Assembly (NCBI GenBank): GCA_017301975.1
Contig: JAFLEI010000017.1
Coordinates: forward strand, 62,001 to 126,000
Direction: 5' to 3'
Source of the DNA: Verrucomicrobiota bacterium
Lineage (GTDB): Bacteria > Verrucomicrobiota > Verrucomicrobiia > Verrucomicrobiales > Verrucomicrobiaceae
DNA: 64,000 nt
Under the pieces are notes generated by a model. The model was given only the letters and a program-made list of their open reading frames with translations, did no database searches and was not told the origin of the DNA. The position numbers and the translations under genes were made by a program. Shown here piece after piece: positions 49,881 through 58,654 of the stretch (its first letter is position 1; the number at the start of each line of letters is the position of its first letter).

Positions 49881-50816
49881 ATGACTGTACGTGAAACCAT
49901 CGCCACGATGCTGAGCTACCTGCGGGTGGAGCAGCGCGCCATCCCCTATGCCGGGGGCTCCGACTATGAAGATCCACTGCCAGATGCGCTGGCCGCGTGC
50001 AATGCGGCGCTGCAGCAGATGGCGGCGCTGGGCCCGCTCTTTGCAGCGAAGCAGCAGCGCAGCGCCTACTTCCGCGCGCCCACTCCGGTGGCCGTCAGCG
50101 GCCTCACGCACGGCGGCATGACGGCCACGGGAAGTTTTCCCGCATGGGCGGCAGGCTGCTGGGTGGATCTGCCGGGTGACCCCGCCATGAACCGCATCCT
50201 TTCCATCACAGGCAGCACCGCCACGCTGCAGTTCCCGCATTTGTCGAGCACGACCAGCGGCACTGCGACGGTCAACGTGGACACGGTGGAGCTGGATGGC
50301 GACATCATCACGGTGCTGGAGCCGGTGCGTTTTCGCGGCAGCAAGCGCACGCTCGTCGCTGCGGGCAGCCGTGAGGAGCTTTCCCAAAGCTGCGGCGGCG
50401 ATGTGCGCTACTTCATCGAGTCCGCGATTTCCAACAACGCGGTGAAACTGCGCATGATGATCTCCGGCTATGTGAGCACGGACACGGTGCTGGAGTTTCA
50501 GGCGCGCACCGCGCTGGGTGAGCTCACGCGCGCGGATGTGTACAACAACGACGCGGGCCACACCGATCCCGGCGTGGCGCTGCCGGTGCCAGCGAACTTT
50601 GTGGAGTCCATTTTCCTCCCGCTGGCGCTGGATGCCTTCTTTGCCAAACCGACGATCACGAACTACGACATCCCCAGCCTGCGCAACCAGGACGCGCCCG
50701 CCCTCATCCACCAGCAGGCGCAGACCGCCCTGGTGCTGCTGGAACGCATGCGCCCGCAGGGAAGGAAGCCCACGGGCCTGTGGCCCGCGTGGTCGGCGGG
50801 GAGGTATCAGGCTTGA
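49881..50816 (+). CDS. Head-tail adaptor/connector-like protein
   Basis: About 311 residues (ATG at 49881, 3 bp after the GroES-like stop; a TTG at 49875 overlaps it). N-terminal helices (TVRETIATMLSYLRVEQRAI, ALAACNAALQQMAALGPLF), a beta-barrel insertion (~75-145) and C-terminal helices (VESIFLPLALDAFFAKPTIT) resemble gp10/tail-tubular-type adaptors of podoviruses, but I cannot name the family. It is the last structural gene; no tail gene follows. Confidence 0.5.
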   Translation: MTVRETIATMLSYLRVEQRAIPYAGGSDYEDPLPDALAACNAALQQMAALGPLFAAKQQRSAYFRAPTPVAVSGLTHGGMTATGSFPAWAAGCWVDLPGDPAMNRILSITGSTATLQFPHLSSTTSGTATVNVDTVELDGDIITVLEPVRFRGSKRTLVAAGSREELSQSCGGDVRYFIESAISNNAVKLRMMISGYVSTDTVLEFQARTALGELTRADVYNNDAGHTDPGVALPVPANFVESIFLPLALDAFFAKPTITNYDIPSLRNQDAPALIHQQAQTALVLLERMRPQGRKPTGLWPAWSAGRYQA

Positions 50817-50896
50817 GTTCTTGGTTCTTGGTTCTTGGTTTTCTCGGTCAGGGATCAAGCTCGTTGCGCCTTTGCTGACGTTGTTTGCCCTTTGGC

Positions 50897-51115
50897 ATGA
50901 CCGCACTCGATGCCCTTCACTAGCTGCCTTCGAAGGAGAAGCTCTTCGTCATGGAGGCGCTTTGGGATGACATTACGCAGGATGCGTCCGGGCTGCCGGT
51001 GCCGCAGTGCCATCAGGAGGTGCTGGCTGAACGTGAGACGAAAGTCGCCGAAGGCACGGCCAGGTACATCGACTGGGAGATCGCGAAACGAGAAATTCTG
51101 GCGGCGGTGAAATGA
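50897..51115 (+). pseudogene. Addiction-module antitoxin with in-frame nonsense codon
   Basis: The frame reads MTALDALH, then TAG (50921-50923), then LPSKEKLFVMEALWDDI and ending IDWEIAKREILAAVK. This is a typical short addiction-module antitoxin with its ninth codon (probably once CAG) turned into a stop. Translation could restart at the ATG at 50951. Its stop overlaps the next start (ATGA). Confidence 0.75.
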
Positions 51116-51294
51116 AGATTCAGATCCTTGATCTGGCGAAGGAGGATCTTATCGAAGGCTATCGCTTCTACGAAGATGTGGAAGCGGGCCTGGGTGGCTA
51201 CTTCTTGACGAATCTCTACACGGACATCGACAGCCGAAAACGAGTCCTGATGTCAAACCGCCCTGCGCGAGAAGAGGTGGGTATGATGGCGTAG
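51112..51294 (+). pseudogene. ParE/RelE-type toxin truncated by an interspersed repeat
   Basis: The first ~43 residues match ParE/RelE-type toxins (MKIQILDLAKEDLIEGYRFY, GLGGYFLTNLYTDIDS). The frame then runs into the repeat starting at 51290 and stops; the C-terminal half with the active residues is missing, so the toxin should be inactive. Confidence 0.75.
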
Positions 51295-51440
51295 GACGGT
51301 CGTGGCGAAGCCCGCCCGTCTGTGAGCGTATGGCAACGCACCCCGGCGTAGGAACGTCCTCGCAGTCGGGCGGTTTGGCGGGGAGGGCGGCGGGGTGTGG
51401 CAGTGGTCTCGAACGCCAAACACGACCGACCTACGTCCAG
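51290..51440 (+). repeat. Short interspersed repeat (MITE-like), copy 4
   Basis: Starts CGTAGGACGGTCGTGGCGAA and ends CGCCAAACACGACCGACCTACG; contains GCAGTCGGGCGGTTTGGCG. Truncates the ParE-like gene. Followed by copy 5 within 200 bp. Confidence 0.88.
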
Positions 51441-51623
51441 AAAGTCCGGCTTGCCATGGCGGCTCATTGCTGGGAGCGCCGATGTCCACATCGGCCCCGG
51501 CGAGCGTTCCTGCATCATCGCCACGGAAACAAGCTCACAGGCCGCACAGCGCTTGCCCGTGCGGCGGAGCCCTGCCCAGAGCCGATAAAATATCGGCGCT
51601 CCCAGTACGGAATGGCTGCCATG

Positions 51624-51810
51624 CGTACGATGGGTGTGGCGTCAGCCCGTGGATCCTTCGAAGCACGCCGTGCGAAGAATAGATCCCCGTGCATGAGCGT
51701 TCCGCAAACGCCATGGCGTGCGAACGTCCTCGAAGTCGGGCGGTTTGGCGGAGAGAGCGGTAGTCGATGGACACGCGCTGGACGCCAAACACGACCGACC
51801 TACGGCCTGA
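51624..51810 (+). repeat. Short interspersed repeat (MITE-like), copy 5, with internal insertion
   Basis: Starts CGTACGATGGGTGTGGCGTC, ends CGCCAAACACGACCGACCTACG, and carries the same CATCCTTCGAAGCACGC insertion as copy 3. Confidence 0.88.
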
Positions 51811-51856
51811 GTTCGCTGCGCCCAGCACACAGACCTGCTTTTAAGTGCTCGTGATA

Positions 51857-54208
51857 TTACCTCACCACCTCGATCACCTTCACTGCATCGGGAGTGTGTG
51901 GCTTGGGCCTTGGATCATGCCAGCGCTCACGCGGGGCGGGGGATTTGGAATGGAGCCAGTGGCCGAGGCGGTGGCGGAGGGTGGTGAGTGTGGGGTGGGT
52001 TTCGGGAGGGAAGGCGGCTTTGCCGGCGTCGTCTTCGTTTTTCTTCACGGTGACGGCGCGCATACCAGGTTCTGCCAGAATGGCGGCGGCGACGCTTTCG
52101 CGGGATTCGCCGGAGAGGGTGGTGTAGAGGGTAAGGTACTCGACGAGCTGCTGCCCGGCGCGGAAGGTTTTGAGCCGGAGGCTGGGCAGGGGGCCTGCGG
52201 GGGTGCGATAGAAAAGGGCGAGGTCGTCGGGCTTTTGCAGGGCGTCGGCTTTGCCGATGGTCTGCCAGGGCACGACGCCATCGGCACCAAGGGCCCAGGC
52301 CTCCACGCACCAGGCGGCATTGCTGACGCTGGGGGTGCCGAGCGCATTGGAGGTGCCGTACATGTAAACGAGATTGCCGAAGCGCTGGGCGCGGTCGCGG
52401 ACGGAGGAGCCGTAGGTGCGCAGCGCGCCGCTGACGATTTCGGCATTGACGACGCCATCGAGGAGATCGCGCTGCCACTGCGGGCGGGAGATGTCGGCAC
52501 GGTGCGCGAGGTGCAGGCCGGGGTGAGCGCCTGCGCCTTTCCAGAACTCGAGGCCGAAGCGGCGCAGGGCCCAGAAGTCCTGCGTGTTGGAGGGTTCATC
52601 AAAGATCCACGCCGCTGAGCAGCGGGCCCAGGCGGCTGTTTTGAAGGAGACTTTGTTGTTGAGGTAGAACTCAAACATGGGCTCGGCCCAGCCTTTGTCA
52701 TGCAGGTGCTGGACGATGCGTGATGCGGCGTCGCGGAACTGCTGCCAGTAGGCCTCGTCGTAGGCGGTCTCGATCCAGTAGCCGCCTTTGAAATGCGGCT
52801 CCTGATTCACGGGCCAGTTTTCATTGAGCATGAGGTAGAAGGCCTCAATGGGGACGCCGCTGCGTGGCAGGCCGGTGAAGGCGCTGCCGTCAAAGAGCGG
52901 GCCGTATTGCGCATCCCACGCGGTCCAGTCCCACTGGCCGTCGGGTTTGATGACGGGGCCGGCATCGATCTTTCCGGTCCAGTGATAGGGCAGGACATTG
53001 AGCGTGGTGCGGTGCTCATGCGCGAGGCGGTAAAAGGCGCGCTCGTGCCCGGGGAGGCTGTAGGCGTTCATCTGCGGGATGAAGGAGAGGCGGTCTGGCA
53101 GGGTGAAATCCCACACGGTGAGCGTGCATGGGAGCGACTGCGTGCCGACCGTGAGCTGGCCGGTGATGCGGCCGGGGCGCGCGTCTTTGGGCACGTGGAT
53201 CTCGATGCAGGTGGGGCCGGTGGAAGGTCCGGGAACGAGGGGATCCGAATGCTGCGCGACCTGCGGCATGGCATAGGTTTGCACCTTCACCTGCGGGAGG
53301 CTGAGGCTGGCGCTGGTGGCGACGGTGAAGTGGATGGTCTCGCCTTTGGCGGCGAAGAAGTCGAGCGAGGGGAGGGGCTCGCCAAATTCATCGCGGCAGT
53401 CGACGGGGAGCTTTGTGGTGGCGGGCACCGGGATGGCCGGAGGAAGCGTGGCGACCTTGGCAGCGGTGGGTCTGGTATATGGTGGTGGCGAGGTGGCGGG
53501 AGGGCCGTCTTCCAGCCAGAGGGTGAAGTGGGGGCGGGTGCTTTTTTTGTCGTCCTTGCTGGAGACGTAGCGGTTGAGGAAGGGGCGGTAGGTGAACTTG
53601 TTGCCCTCGCGCAGGTACTCGCTGCCCACGTCATCCATGACGGCGAAGCCGAAGCTGCGGCCATCGATGCGTGCCTGCACGACAGCGGGATCCACAGGGA
53701 TGATCTGCCAGCCGCTGGCATCGCGCGGGGTGGGATCGGCAAAGCCCCAGAGCGTGCCGCTGGAGCCATTGATGACGGCGGTGATGTCCGGCTGGTCGCC
53801 GCCCCAGCGCTGCTCGCCGGTGCGCGCCCAGGTGAAGGAGCTGGCGCCGGGGATTTTCTGGTAGCTGTTGCCAGCGCCTTCGGTCCATTCCTCGGCGATG
53901 GTCGAAACCGTCATGCGCTGCAGGACCTCCGCGCCTTCGCCATGCAGATGAAGCTGCGCCTTGACGACGCGTTTGCCCTTGAGCGGAGTGACATCGATGT
54001 CCATGAGGGCGAGCTCCTGCACGCCTTTGAACTTCATCTTGGGAGAGGCACCGTTGCTGCCCTCGACCTCGGTGGGGTAGGAGGAGACCCAGGTGTCGCG
54101 GGAGATGTCGATGCGGAGGGGCTCTGCGGCGCTGGCGACTGAGGCTATGAAGGCGAAGGCCAGCGTGAGACGCAGGTGAGAGCGGCGTGTGCGGGTATAG
54201 GCGGGCAT
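51857..54208 (-). CDS. Secreted DUF4091-type glycoside-hydrolase-like protein
   Basis: About 783 residues from the ATG at 54208 (signal peptide: LRLTLAFAFIASVASAAEPL). Residues ~25-235 are a DNRLRE-like beta-sandwich stalk (VKAQLHLHGEGAEVLQRMTV, FGFAVMDDVGSEY). Residues ~280-390 are a beta domain (LPSLDFFAAKGETIHFTVAT). The rest is a TIM-barrel-like region of the DUF4091 type (LPYHWTGKIDAGPVIKPDGQ, KGWAEPMFEFYLNNK, WIFDEPSN, ADISRPQWQRDLLDG). The WIFDEPSN stretch sits where a catalytic acid would be. Probable extracellular polysaccharide hydrolase; substrate unknown. It contains one TACCAC-type site at 53472-53487. The 54281-54730 stretch upstream has no recognised feature. Confidence 0.75.
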   Translation of the reverse strand: MPAYTRTRRSHLRLTLAFAFIASVASAAEPLRIDISRDTWVSSYPTEVEGSNGASPKMKFKGVQELALMDIDVTPLKGKRVVKAQLHLHGEGAEVLQRMTVSTIAEEWTEGAGNSYQKIPGASSFTWARTGEQRWGGDQPDITAVINGSSGTLWGFADPTPRDASGWQIIPVDPAVVQARIDGRSFGFAVMDDVGSEYLREGNKFTYRPFLNRYVSSKDDKKSTRPHFTLWLEDGPPATSPPPYTRPTAAKVATLPPAIPVPATTKLPVDCRDEFGEPLPSLDFFAAKGETIHFTVATSASLSLPQVKVQTYAMPQVAQHSDPLVPGPSTGPTCIEIHVPKDARPGRITGQLTVGTQSLPCTLTVWDFTLPDRLSFIPQMNAYSLPGHERAFYRLAHEHRTTLNVLPYHWTGKIDAGPVIKPDGQWDWTAWDAQYGPLFDGSAFTGLPRSGVPIEAFYLMLNENWPVNQEPHFKGGYWIETAYDEAYWQQFRDAASRIVQHLHDKGWAEPMFEFYLNNKVSFKTAAWARCSAAWIFDEPSNTQDFWALRRFGLEFWKGAGAHPGLHLAHRADISRPQWQRDLLDGVVNAEIVSGALRTYGSSVRDRAQRFGNLVYMYGTSNALGTPSVSNAAWCVEAWALGADGVVPWQTIGKADALQKPDDLALFYRTPAGPLPSLRLKTFRAGQQLVEYLTLYTTLSGESRESVAAAILAEPGMRAVTVKKNEDDAGKAAFPPETHPTLTTLRHRLGHWLHSKSPAPRERWHDPRPKPHTPDAVKVIEVVR
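53472..53487 (-). promoter_or_regulatory. TACCAC-like 10-bp repeat inside the DUF4091-type gene
   Basis: Sense strand CACCAC-N4-TACCAG; weaker, far from the other sites, may be chance. Confidence 0.2.
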
Positions 54209-54730
54209 GTTGGGTATGTCGCGAGAGAGGTGCTTGTCTAAACGGTAATTGCAACGACAGAGAGAACTGTTTAGCCGCATGTTCTTTAGAAATTTATAGC
54301 GGTTAGCGGAACTGATTTTCGAAATACGCCTTTATGCAGCGCTGTCCCAGAGCTGGTGGGGATGCGTTGCGCGCGTCCCTCTTTTCGGGTCTGTGGCACC
54401 CGCAGGCCATCCCAAAAGGTGCGCCGCCTTGCAGTCTTCTGCCGCGCGATGGCATGAGATGAAAATGGAAGCGGCGGGAAATGGAGCGCTGGATGAGATG
54501 CGGTGCTCAGGGGCCGCGAGACAGCGCTGGGACGAAGAATTTTTCGGACGCGCACAACGCGTCCCTACCAGCCCTGAGGTATCATGACCCTCCATGGGAC
54601 CTCGGGTATTCTAAGGACTCCCAGCCGGGAGTGAGGTTTGTGAATGGCTGTCAATCCAGACTCTGCTGCTGCTTGGCGGCAATGCGCATGACCAGGGATT
54701 CGCCCTTTCAGAACTGTTTATGCGAAGCAC

Positions 54731-56095
54731 TCACGGTTCACCTGGCAGCGCGTAGTAGGCGCACTCGGCGAAGAAGAGTTCGGCCATGTTGAGCTTGGAG
54801 TAGTCGTAGTGGCGGAGGGCTTGATGGATGAGTTCGCGGTTTGAGCCGTCTCCGAGGAGGGAGATGATGGCGGCGGCGGCGAGAGGGTTTTTCATGTAGC
54901 GGGCCTCGTAGTCTTTGCGCTCGCCGCGCTTGGCTTTGTCGGATATTTTGGCGAGCTTGGCGGCGTCTTCCTGCGTGGGCTGGGGAAACCAGGTGGAGTA
55001 AACGGCGCGCCAGTCGGCGTTGCCGAAGACTTTGGTGTCGTTGTTGTCGAAGGTGGTGTGGCCCTTGAGGGCGGGGAGGGCGTTGGTGGCGTTGACGGTG
55101 AGGCCCTGGCGATAGAACAGGGCCTGTTCGGAGGAGAGGCGGCCTTCGCGGGATTGTGTGGCGATGGCTTCGGCGAGGGGGACTTGGCCGCTGAATCGGA
55201 CAGGAGAGGGGTGGGGATCATCGGTCTCCATGGCGATGAGTTTGGCGAGGGAGGCCTGGCTGCCGACGTAGATCCAGAGCTGGGATTCATCGATGTGGGC
55301 GATGGCCACGCGATCAAAGGGGTAGCCTGCGGCGCAGATTTCCAAACGTGTCTTGCCGGCGGGGTCGGGGCGCTCGGAGAGGGCTTTGTGGTAGCGTTCC
55401 AGCCAGATGGGGTCTCCGGTGATTTCGTGGGTGGCGCGGAGGAGGTAGAGGTAGCGGACGGCATCGCGGAAGAGGTGGCCGGTGAAGCCGCCGCGGAAAG
55501 TGCCTTTGAAATCGCCTTCGCAAGGGATGCGCCACTGCGTGGCCTCCAGGGCAGTGGCGACTTCTTTGACCTTGGCGATAATCTGCTGGCGCTCTTCGGC
55601 GGTGGGGATGCCGCTTTTCAAGTAGGCGTGCAGGCCGAGGAACCACGGGTGCGTTTGATCGTCTGAGCTGAGCGGGTAATGGCACACGCCATCCGTGCCG
55701 ATGCCGCGTGCGATGAAGCCGGGGACATCGGAGACGGAGGCGCATTTGATGAGGCCCTGCGCGAGACGGCGGCACTGCTCCGCATCCTCCGCTGAGCCGC
55801 TGCGGCGGGCGCGCTCGCACATGGCGGGGAGGTAGAGGCCGTTGAACATGGGGCCGTTTTCAATGGGGCTCCACCAGCCGATGGCGTTGGGCCTGCCGAG
55901 CTTGCAGTCTTCGGGTGTGGGGAGATCGCCCACGTAGTCGCGGATGATGCCGTGGGGATCGACGAAGCGGCGCCAGAGTTCGGTGTGGGCTTGATCGATG
56001 GCCTGGGGGAGCGGAGGTCGCGTGGTCTCGGCGGCGGGCAGCAGGGCATGTGTGGCGAGCAGCAGGGCGGTGAGGAGGGAGATGCGTTTATACAT
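54731..56095 (-). CDS. Secreted helical-barrel-like protein, unknown
   Basis: About 454 residues from the ATG at 56095 (signal peptide: RISLLTALLLATHALLPAAE). The body is helix-rich with repeated aromatic/glycine hairpins (WWSPIENGPMFNGLYLPAMC, TFRGGFTGHLFRDAVRYLYL, WLERYHKALSERPD), suggesting an alpha/alpha-barrel like glycan lyases and hydrolases. The surviving pattern does not let me name the family. On the same strand as, and between, two other secreted proteins; all three may serve polysaccharide use. Confidence 0.65.
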   Translation of the reverse strand: MYKRISLLTALLLATHALLPAAETTRPPLPQAIDQAHTELWRRFVDPHGIIRDYVGDLPTPEDCKLGRPNAIGWWSPIENGPMFNGLYLPAMCERARRSGSAEDAEQCRRLAQGLIKCASVSDVPGFIARGIGTDGVCHYPLSSDDQTHPWFLGLHAYLKSGIPTAEERQQIIAKVKEVATALEATQWRIPCEGDFKGTFRGGFTGHLFRDAVRYLYLLRATHEITGDPIWLERYHKALSERPDPAGKTRLEICAAGYPFDRVAIAHIDESQLWIYVGSQASLAKLIAMETDDPHPSPVRFSGQVPLAEAIATQSREGRLSSEQALFYRQGLTVNATNALPALKGHTTFDNNDTKVFGNADWRAVYSTWFPQPTQEDAAKLAKISDKAKRGERKDYEARYMKNPLAAAAIISLLGDGSNRELIHQALRHYDYSKLNMAELFFAECAYYALPGEP

Positions 56096-56169
56096 TGAGG
56101 TGCCTTCGTGGATCATGGTGGGGTGCTGCATTCTAAGCCTTGAGGTGGGGAGTTGAATGAGCGCGGGAT

Positions 56170-58407
56170 TTATTTCAAGGGCTCGATTTCGATCCGGTCA
56201 TTGGGGCTGGCTGAGACATTGCAGGTGATCTGCCAGCGCTGTGTGGCGGTGTCCCAATCCGTCTGCCAATGCTCGATGGCTTTGCCATTCACCCGCAGGC
56301 GCTGGCCGCGTGGCTGGGTGAGTCCGGTGAAGGTGACGGGGATGTGGCCGATGCCGCCGGTGAGGCTGAGCTGCGCGCGCTGCTCATCATCCACCGCGAT
56401 GACGAGCGGATAGGGCTTCACGAGGGTGCCGTGCTTGACTTCGGGATTGAGCGCATTGCCTGCGGCCTCGCGCTGCACGGGCCGCCAGGTGTCGGCATCG
56501 TGGGAGAGTGTTTCGCGCAGCGCGGCATCCGGGCCGTAGTAGGCGGCGGCATCGGCGGGAAAGACGACGAGCTCCAGATCGGCCTCGACGAAATCGCCGG
56601 GCTGCAGGGCATCGATGCCGGGCGGTGGTGCGAGCTCGAGGCTGGTGCGGTGGTTGCCTTTGCCCCACTCGGTGCAGAAGGAGGAGAGATGCGGCGCGGC
56701 GGGCTTTCCGCCCAGCACGGCACGCCATGAGCGCAGGATGAGGCCCCGGCTTGCGGCTGCATGGCCCTTGGTCAGTAGCGCGCGCTCCACGCCATGCACC
56801 GAGATCCATGCGCCTGCACCTGTGAGGGGCAGGGCGGTGCGGTCATACTCGTCCTTGGCGCGGCGCGGCTCCCATTCTTCGCGCAGGCCGGTGGCATCGC
56901 CGATGGCGACGCGGCGCGCGGGGACGGTGTTGTAAAAATCCGCGCCGAGCTGGAAAAACGCGAGCCGTTTCCACTTCACCGGCTGGCGTACGTCGTAGCG
57001 CAGGCGGATGAAGGTGCGCAGGTGGTCGTTGGCCGCAGGCACGGAGACATCCGCCTGCGCGGCGATCTCTCCGCCGCTGGTTTCCTCGCTGTAGCTCACG
57101 TTTGTGAGGCAGGGGCCATGGGCGTGGTAGTTTGTGCGGGTGGCTTTCATCGGCTGGTAGCGGCCTGAGGGATCCATCCACATGAGGAAGTCGCCGCCGC
57201 CGCAGTTCTCCGCCCAGCCCCAGGGTTTGGCGGCGGGCTCGTGCGGCAGTGTCATGAGGGGGCGCACATCGGTGATGAAGCAGCGGCGCTGCACGCGCCC
57301 GGGTTCAAAGCAGATGCTCTCGCCAAAGCTGCCCACGGCGGCCTGATCCCAGAACTGATTGTGCCCCCAGCCGATGAGGCTGAGCTGCGCATGCGAGGCC
57401 GCGCACACGCCGCCGTAGCGCGCATGCACCATCTGGAAGACAAAGTCGCGCTTCGATTTCGGCGGCACACGCACATACGCGAAGCCATGAAACCACGGCC
57501 CCTCGTGCGGCAGCGCGCCTTTCTCCGGGCGCTGGTGCCAGTTCTTGGAAAGCTGCACAGGCAGGCCGGTGGGGGTGCCATCGGGATCGCACAGCATGGG
57601 CAGGAAGCCGGTGATGGTGAGGTGCTTCTGCTGCGTGAACATCAGGCGAGCCACCGTGGGTTTGTCGGTATCATTGCGCAGCGTCACGCGTTGGCGGTCC
57701 ACGCGATCCAGGTGCTCCTCAGGATAATACGTGCGTGAGGCATTGGTCCATGGCTGCTCTGGCAGCGCGAGACGGTGGCAGCCCAGCGCCGCATCCAGCT
57801 CCACGGGAAGCTCCGACTCCACCACGGCGGTGGAGGGGGCGGCCGTGCTCACCGCCTCCAGCAGCACCGACTTGCTGCCTGTGCTTGTTTTTCCGCCATG
57901 GCGCAGCTCCAGCGTTTCACCGCCATCACACTCCAGGCGGAAGGCGAGCCGGTCCGGCCAGGTGGTGATCTCCAGCCGCGCATGGCCGCCCCATTCGCGG
58001 CCTTCCGCATCAGCGAATGTCAGATCCTCGATGATGACACGCTGGAAAAAGCGCCCGCACTCCACGAAGCGCACCGGCTGGAAAAAATCATCCTTGGGGG
58101 CGGCGTGGCCGGTGCAGGTGTAGCGCCGTCCTGCGGAAACAAGGGCGCAGTCCCAGCCGCCCGTCAGCGGGCGCACGTTCCGGGTGTCAAAGAGCAGCTT
58201 CCCTCCGCCGTATTCAAAGCACAGCGTTTCGTTTTTGGGACGCAGGCTGCTGCTCAAGACCTTGGGCGCGCCCTCCACCCACGAAAGCTGCACGCCATCG
58301 TCCGTGCGTGGCATCCAGCCGGCCGGTGGCGTGTCTGCGGCCATGGTCACGGCAGGCACCGCAAGCAGGGCGAACAGCGGGAAGGCGAAGGTGGTGCGAA
58401 GTGTCAT
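56170..58407 (-). CDS. Large secreted protein, unknown (beta-rich)
   Basis: About 745 residues from the ATG at 58407 (signal peptide: FPLFALLAVPAVTMAADT). It is mostly beta-strand (LCFEYGGGKLLFDTRNVRPL, FFQRVIIEDLTFADAEGREW, RLAFRLECDGGETLELRHGG) with a C-terminal part ending ITCNVSASPNDRIEIEPLK. No TM helix. I recognise the style of PVC-group secreted proteins but no named family. Spacing of 75 bp to the next gene on the same strand suggests co-transcription. Confidence 0.65.
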   Translation of the reverse strand: MTLRTTFAFPLFALLAVPAVTMAADTPPAGWMPRTDDGVQLSWVEGAPKVLSSSLRPKNETLCFEYGGGKLLFDTRNVRPLTGGWDCALVSAGRRYTCTGHAAPKDDFFQPVRFVECGRFFQRVIIEDLTFADAEGREWGGHARLEITTWPDRLAFRLECDGGETLELRHGGKTSTGSKSVLLEAVSTAAPSTAVVESELPVELDAALGCHRLALPEQPWTNASRTYYPEEHLDRVDRQRVTLRNDTDKPTVARLMFTQQKHLTITGFLPMLCDPDGTPTGLPVQLSKNWHQRPEKGALPHEGPWFHGFAYVRVPPKSKRDFVFQMVHARYGGVCAASHAQLSLIGWGHNQFWDQAAVGSFGESICFEPGRVQRRCFITDVRPLMTLPHEPAAKPWGWAENCGGGDFLMWMDPSGRYQPMKATRTNYHAHGPCLTNVSYSEETSGGEIAAQADVSVPAANDHLRTFIRLRYDVRQPVKWKRLAFFQLGADFYNTVPARRVAIGDATGLREEWEPRRAKDEYDRTALPLTGAGAWISVHGVERALLTKGHAAASRGLILRSWRAVLGGKPAAPHLSSFCTEWGKGNHRTSLELAPPPGIDALQPGDFVEADLELVVFPADAAAYYGPDAALRETLSHDADTWRPVQREAAGNALNPEVKHGTLVKPYPLVIAVDDEQRAQLSLTGGIGHIPVTFTGLTQPRGQRLRVNGKAIEHWQTDWDTATQRWQITCNVSASPNDRIEIEPLK

Positions 58408-58482
58408 GGCAGACACTCCTGCCGTTGTTTAATCGACTCTTCAACTCTCCGCACGAGACTTGTCGTGAAGGCCGCAAGGCAG

Positions 58483-58617
58483 CTACGCCCGCAGCCCGCT
58501 GAGCACTCCGGTGCTGTCGGCGAAGCGTTCCTGCGGTGCGCCGGTGCTTTGGGCGAGGGTGAGCCAGAGATTGGCGAGGGGGCGAGAGTGCGTGCTGGTA
58601 ATGAGCCGCAAACTAAC
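58483..58617 (-). pseudogene. C-terminal fragment of a DUF1552-type protein
   Basis: The minus strand reads RPLANLWLTLAQSTGAPQ then ERFADSTGVLSGLRA and stops. This ending is characteristic of DUF1552 proteins of Planctomycetes/Verrucomicrobia. No start, and nothing of the rest upstream. Too short to be in a normal gene call. Confidence 0.5.
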
Positions 58618-58654
58618 GCAACTTGGCATTCACCTCTGACTGTTTTTCCATCTC

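Noticed and set aside
1361..51810. CRISPR array
   Set aside because: The interspersed repeats are far apart, unevenly spaced and 145-190 bp long, with no spacer pattern and no cas gene.
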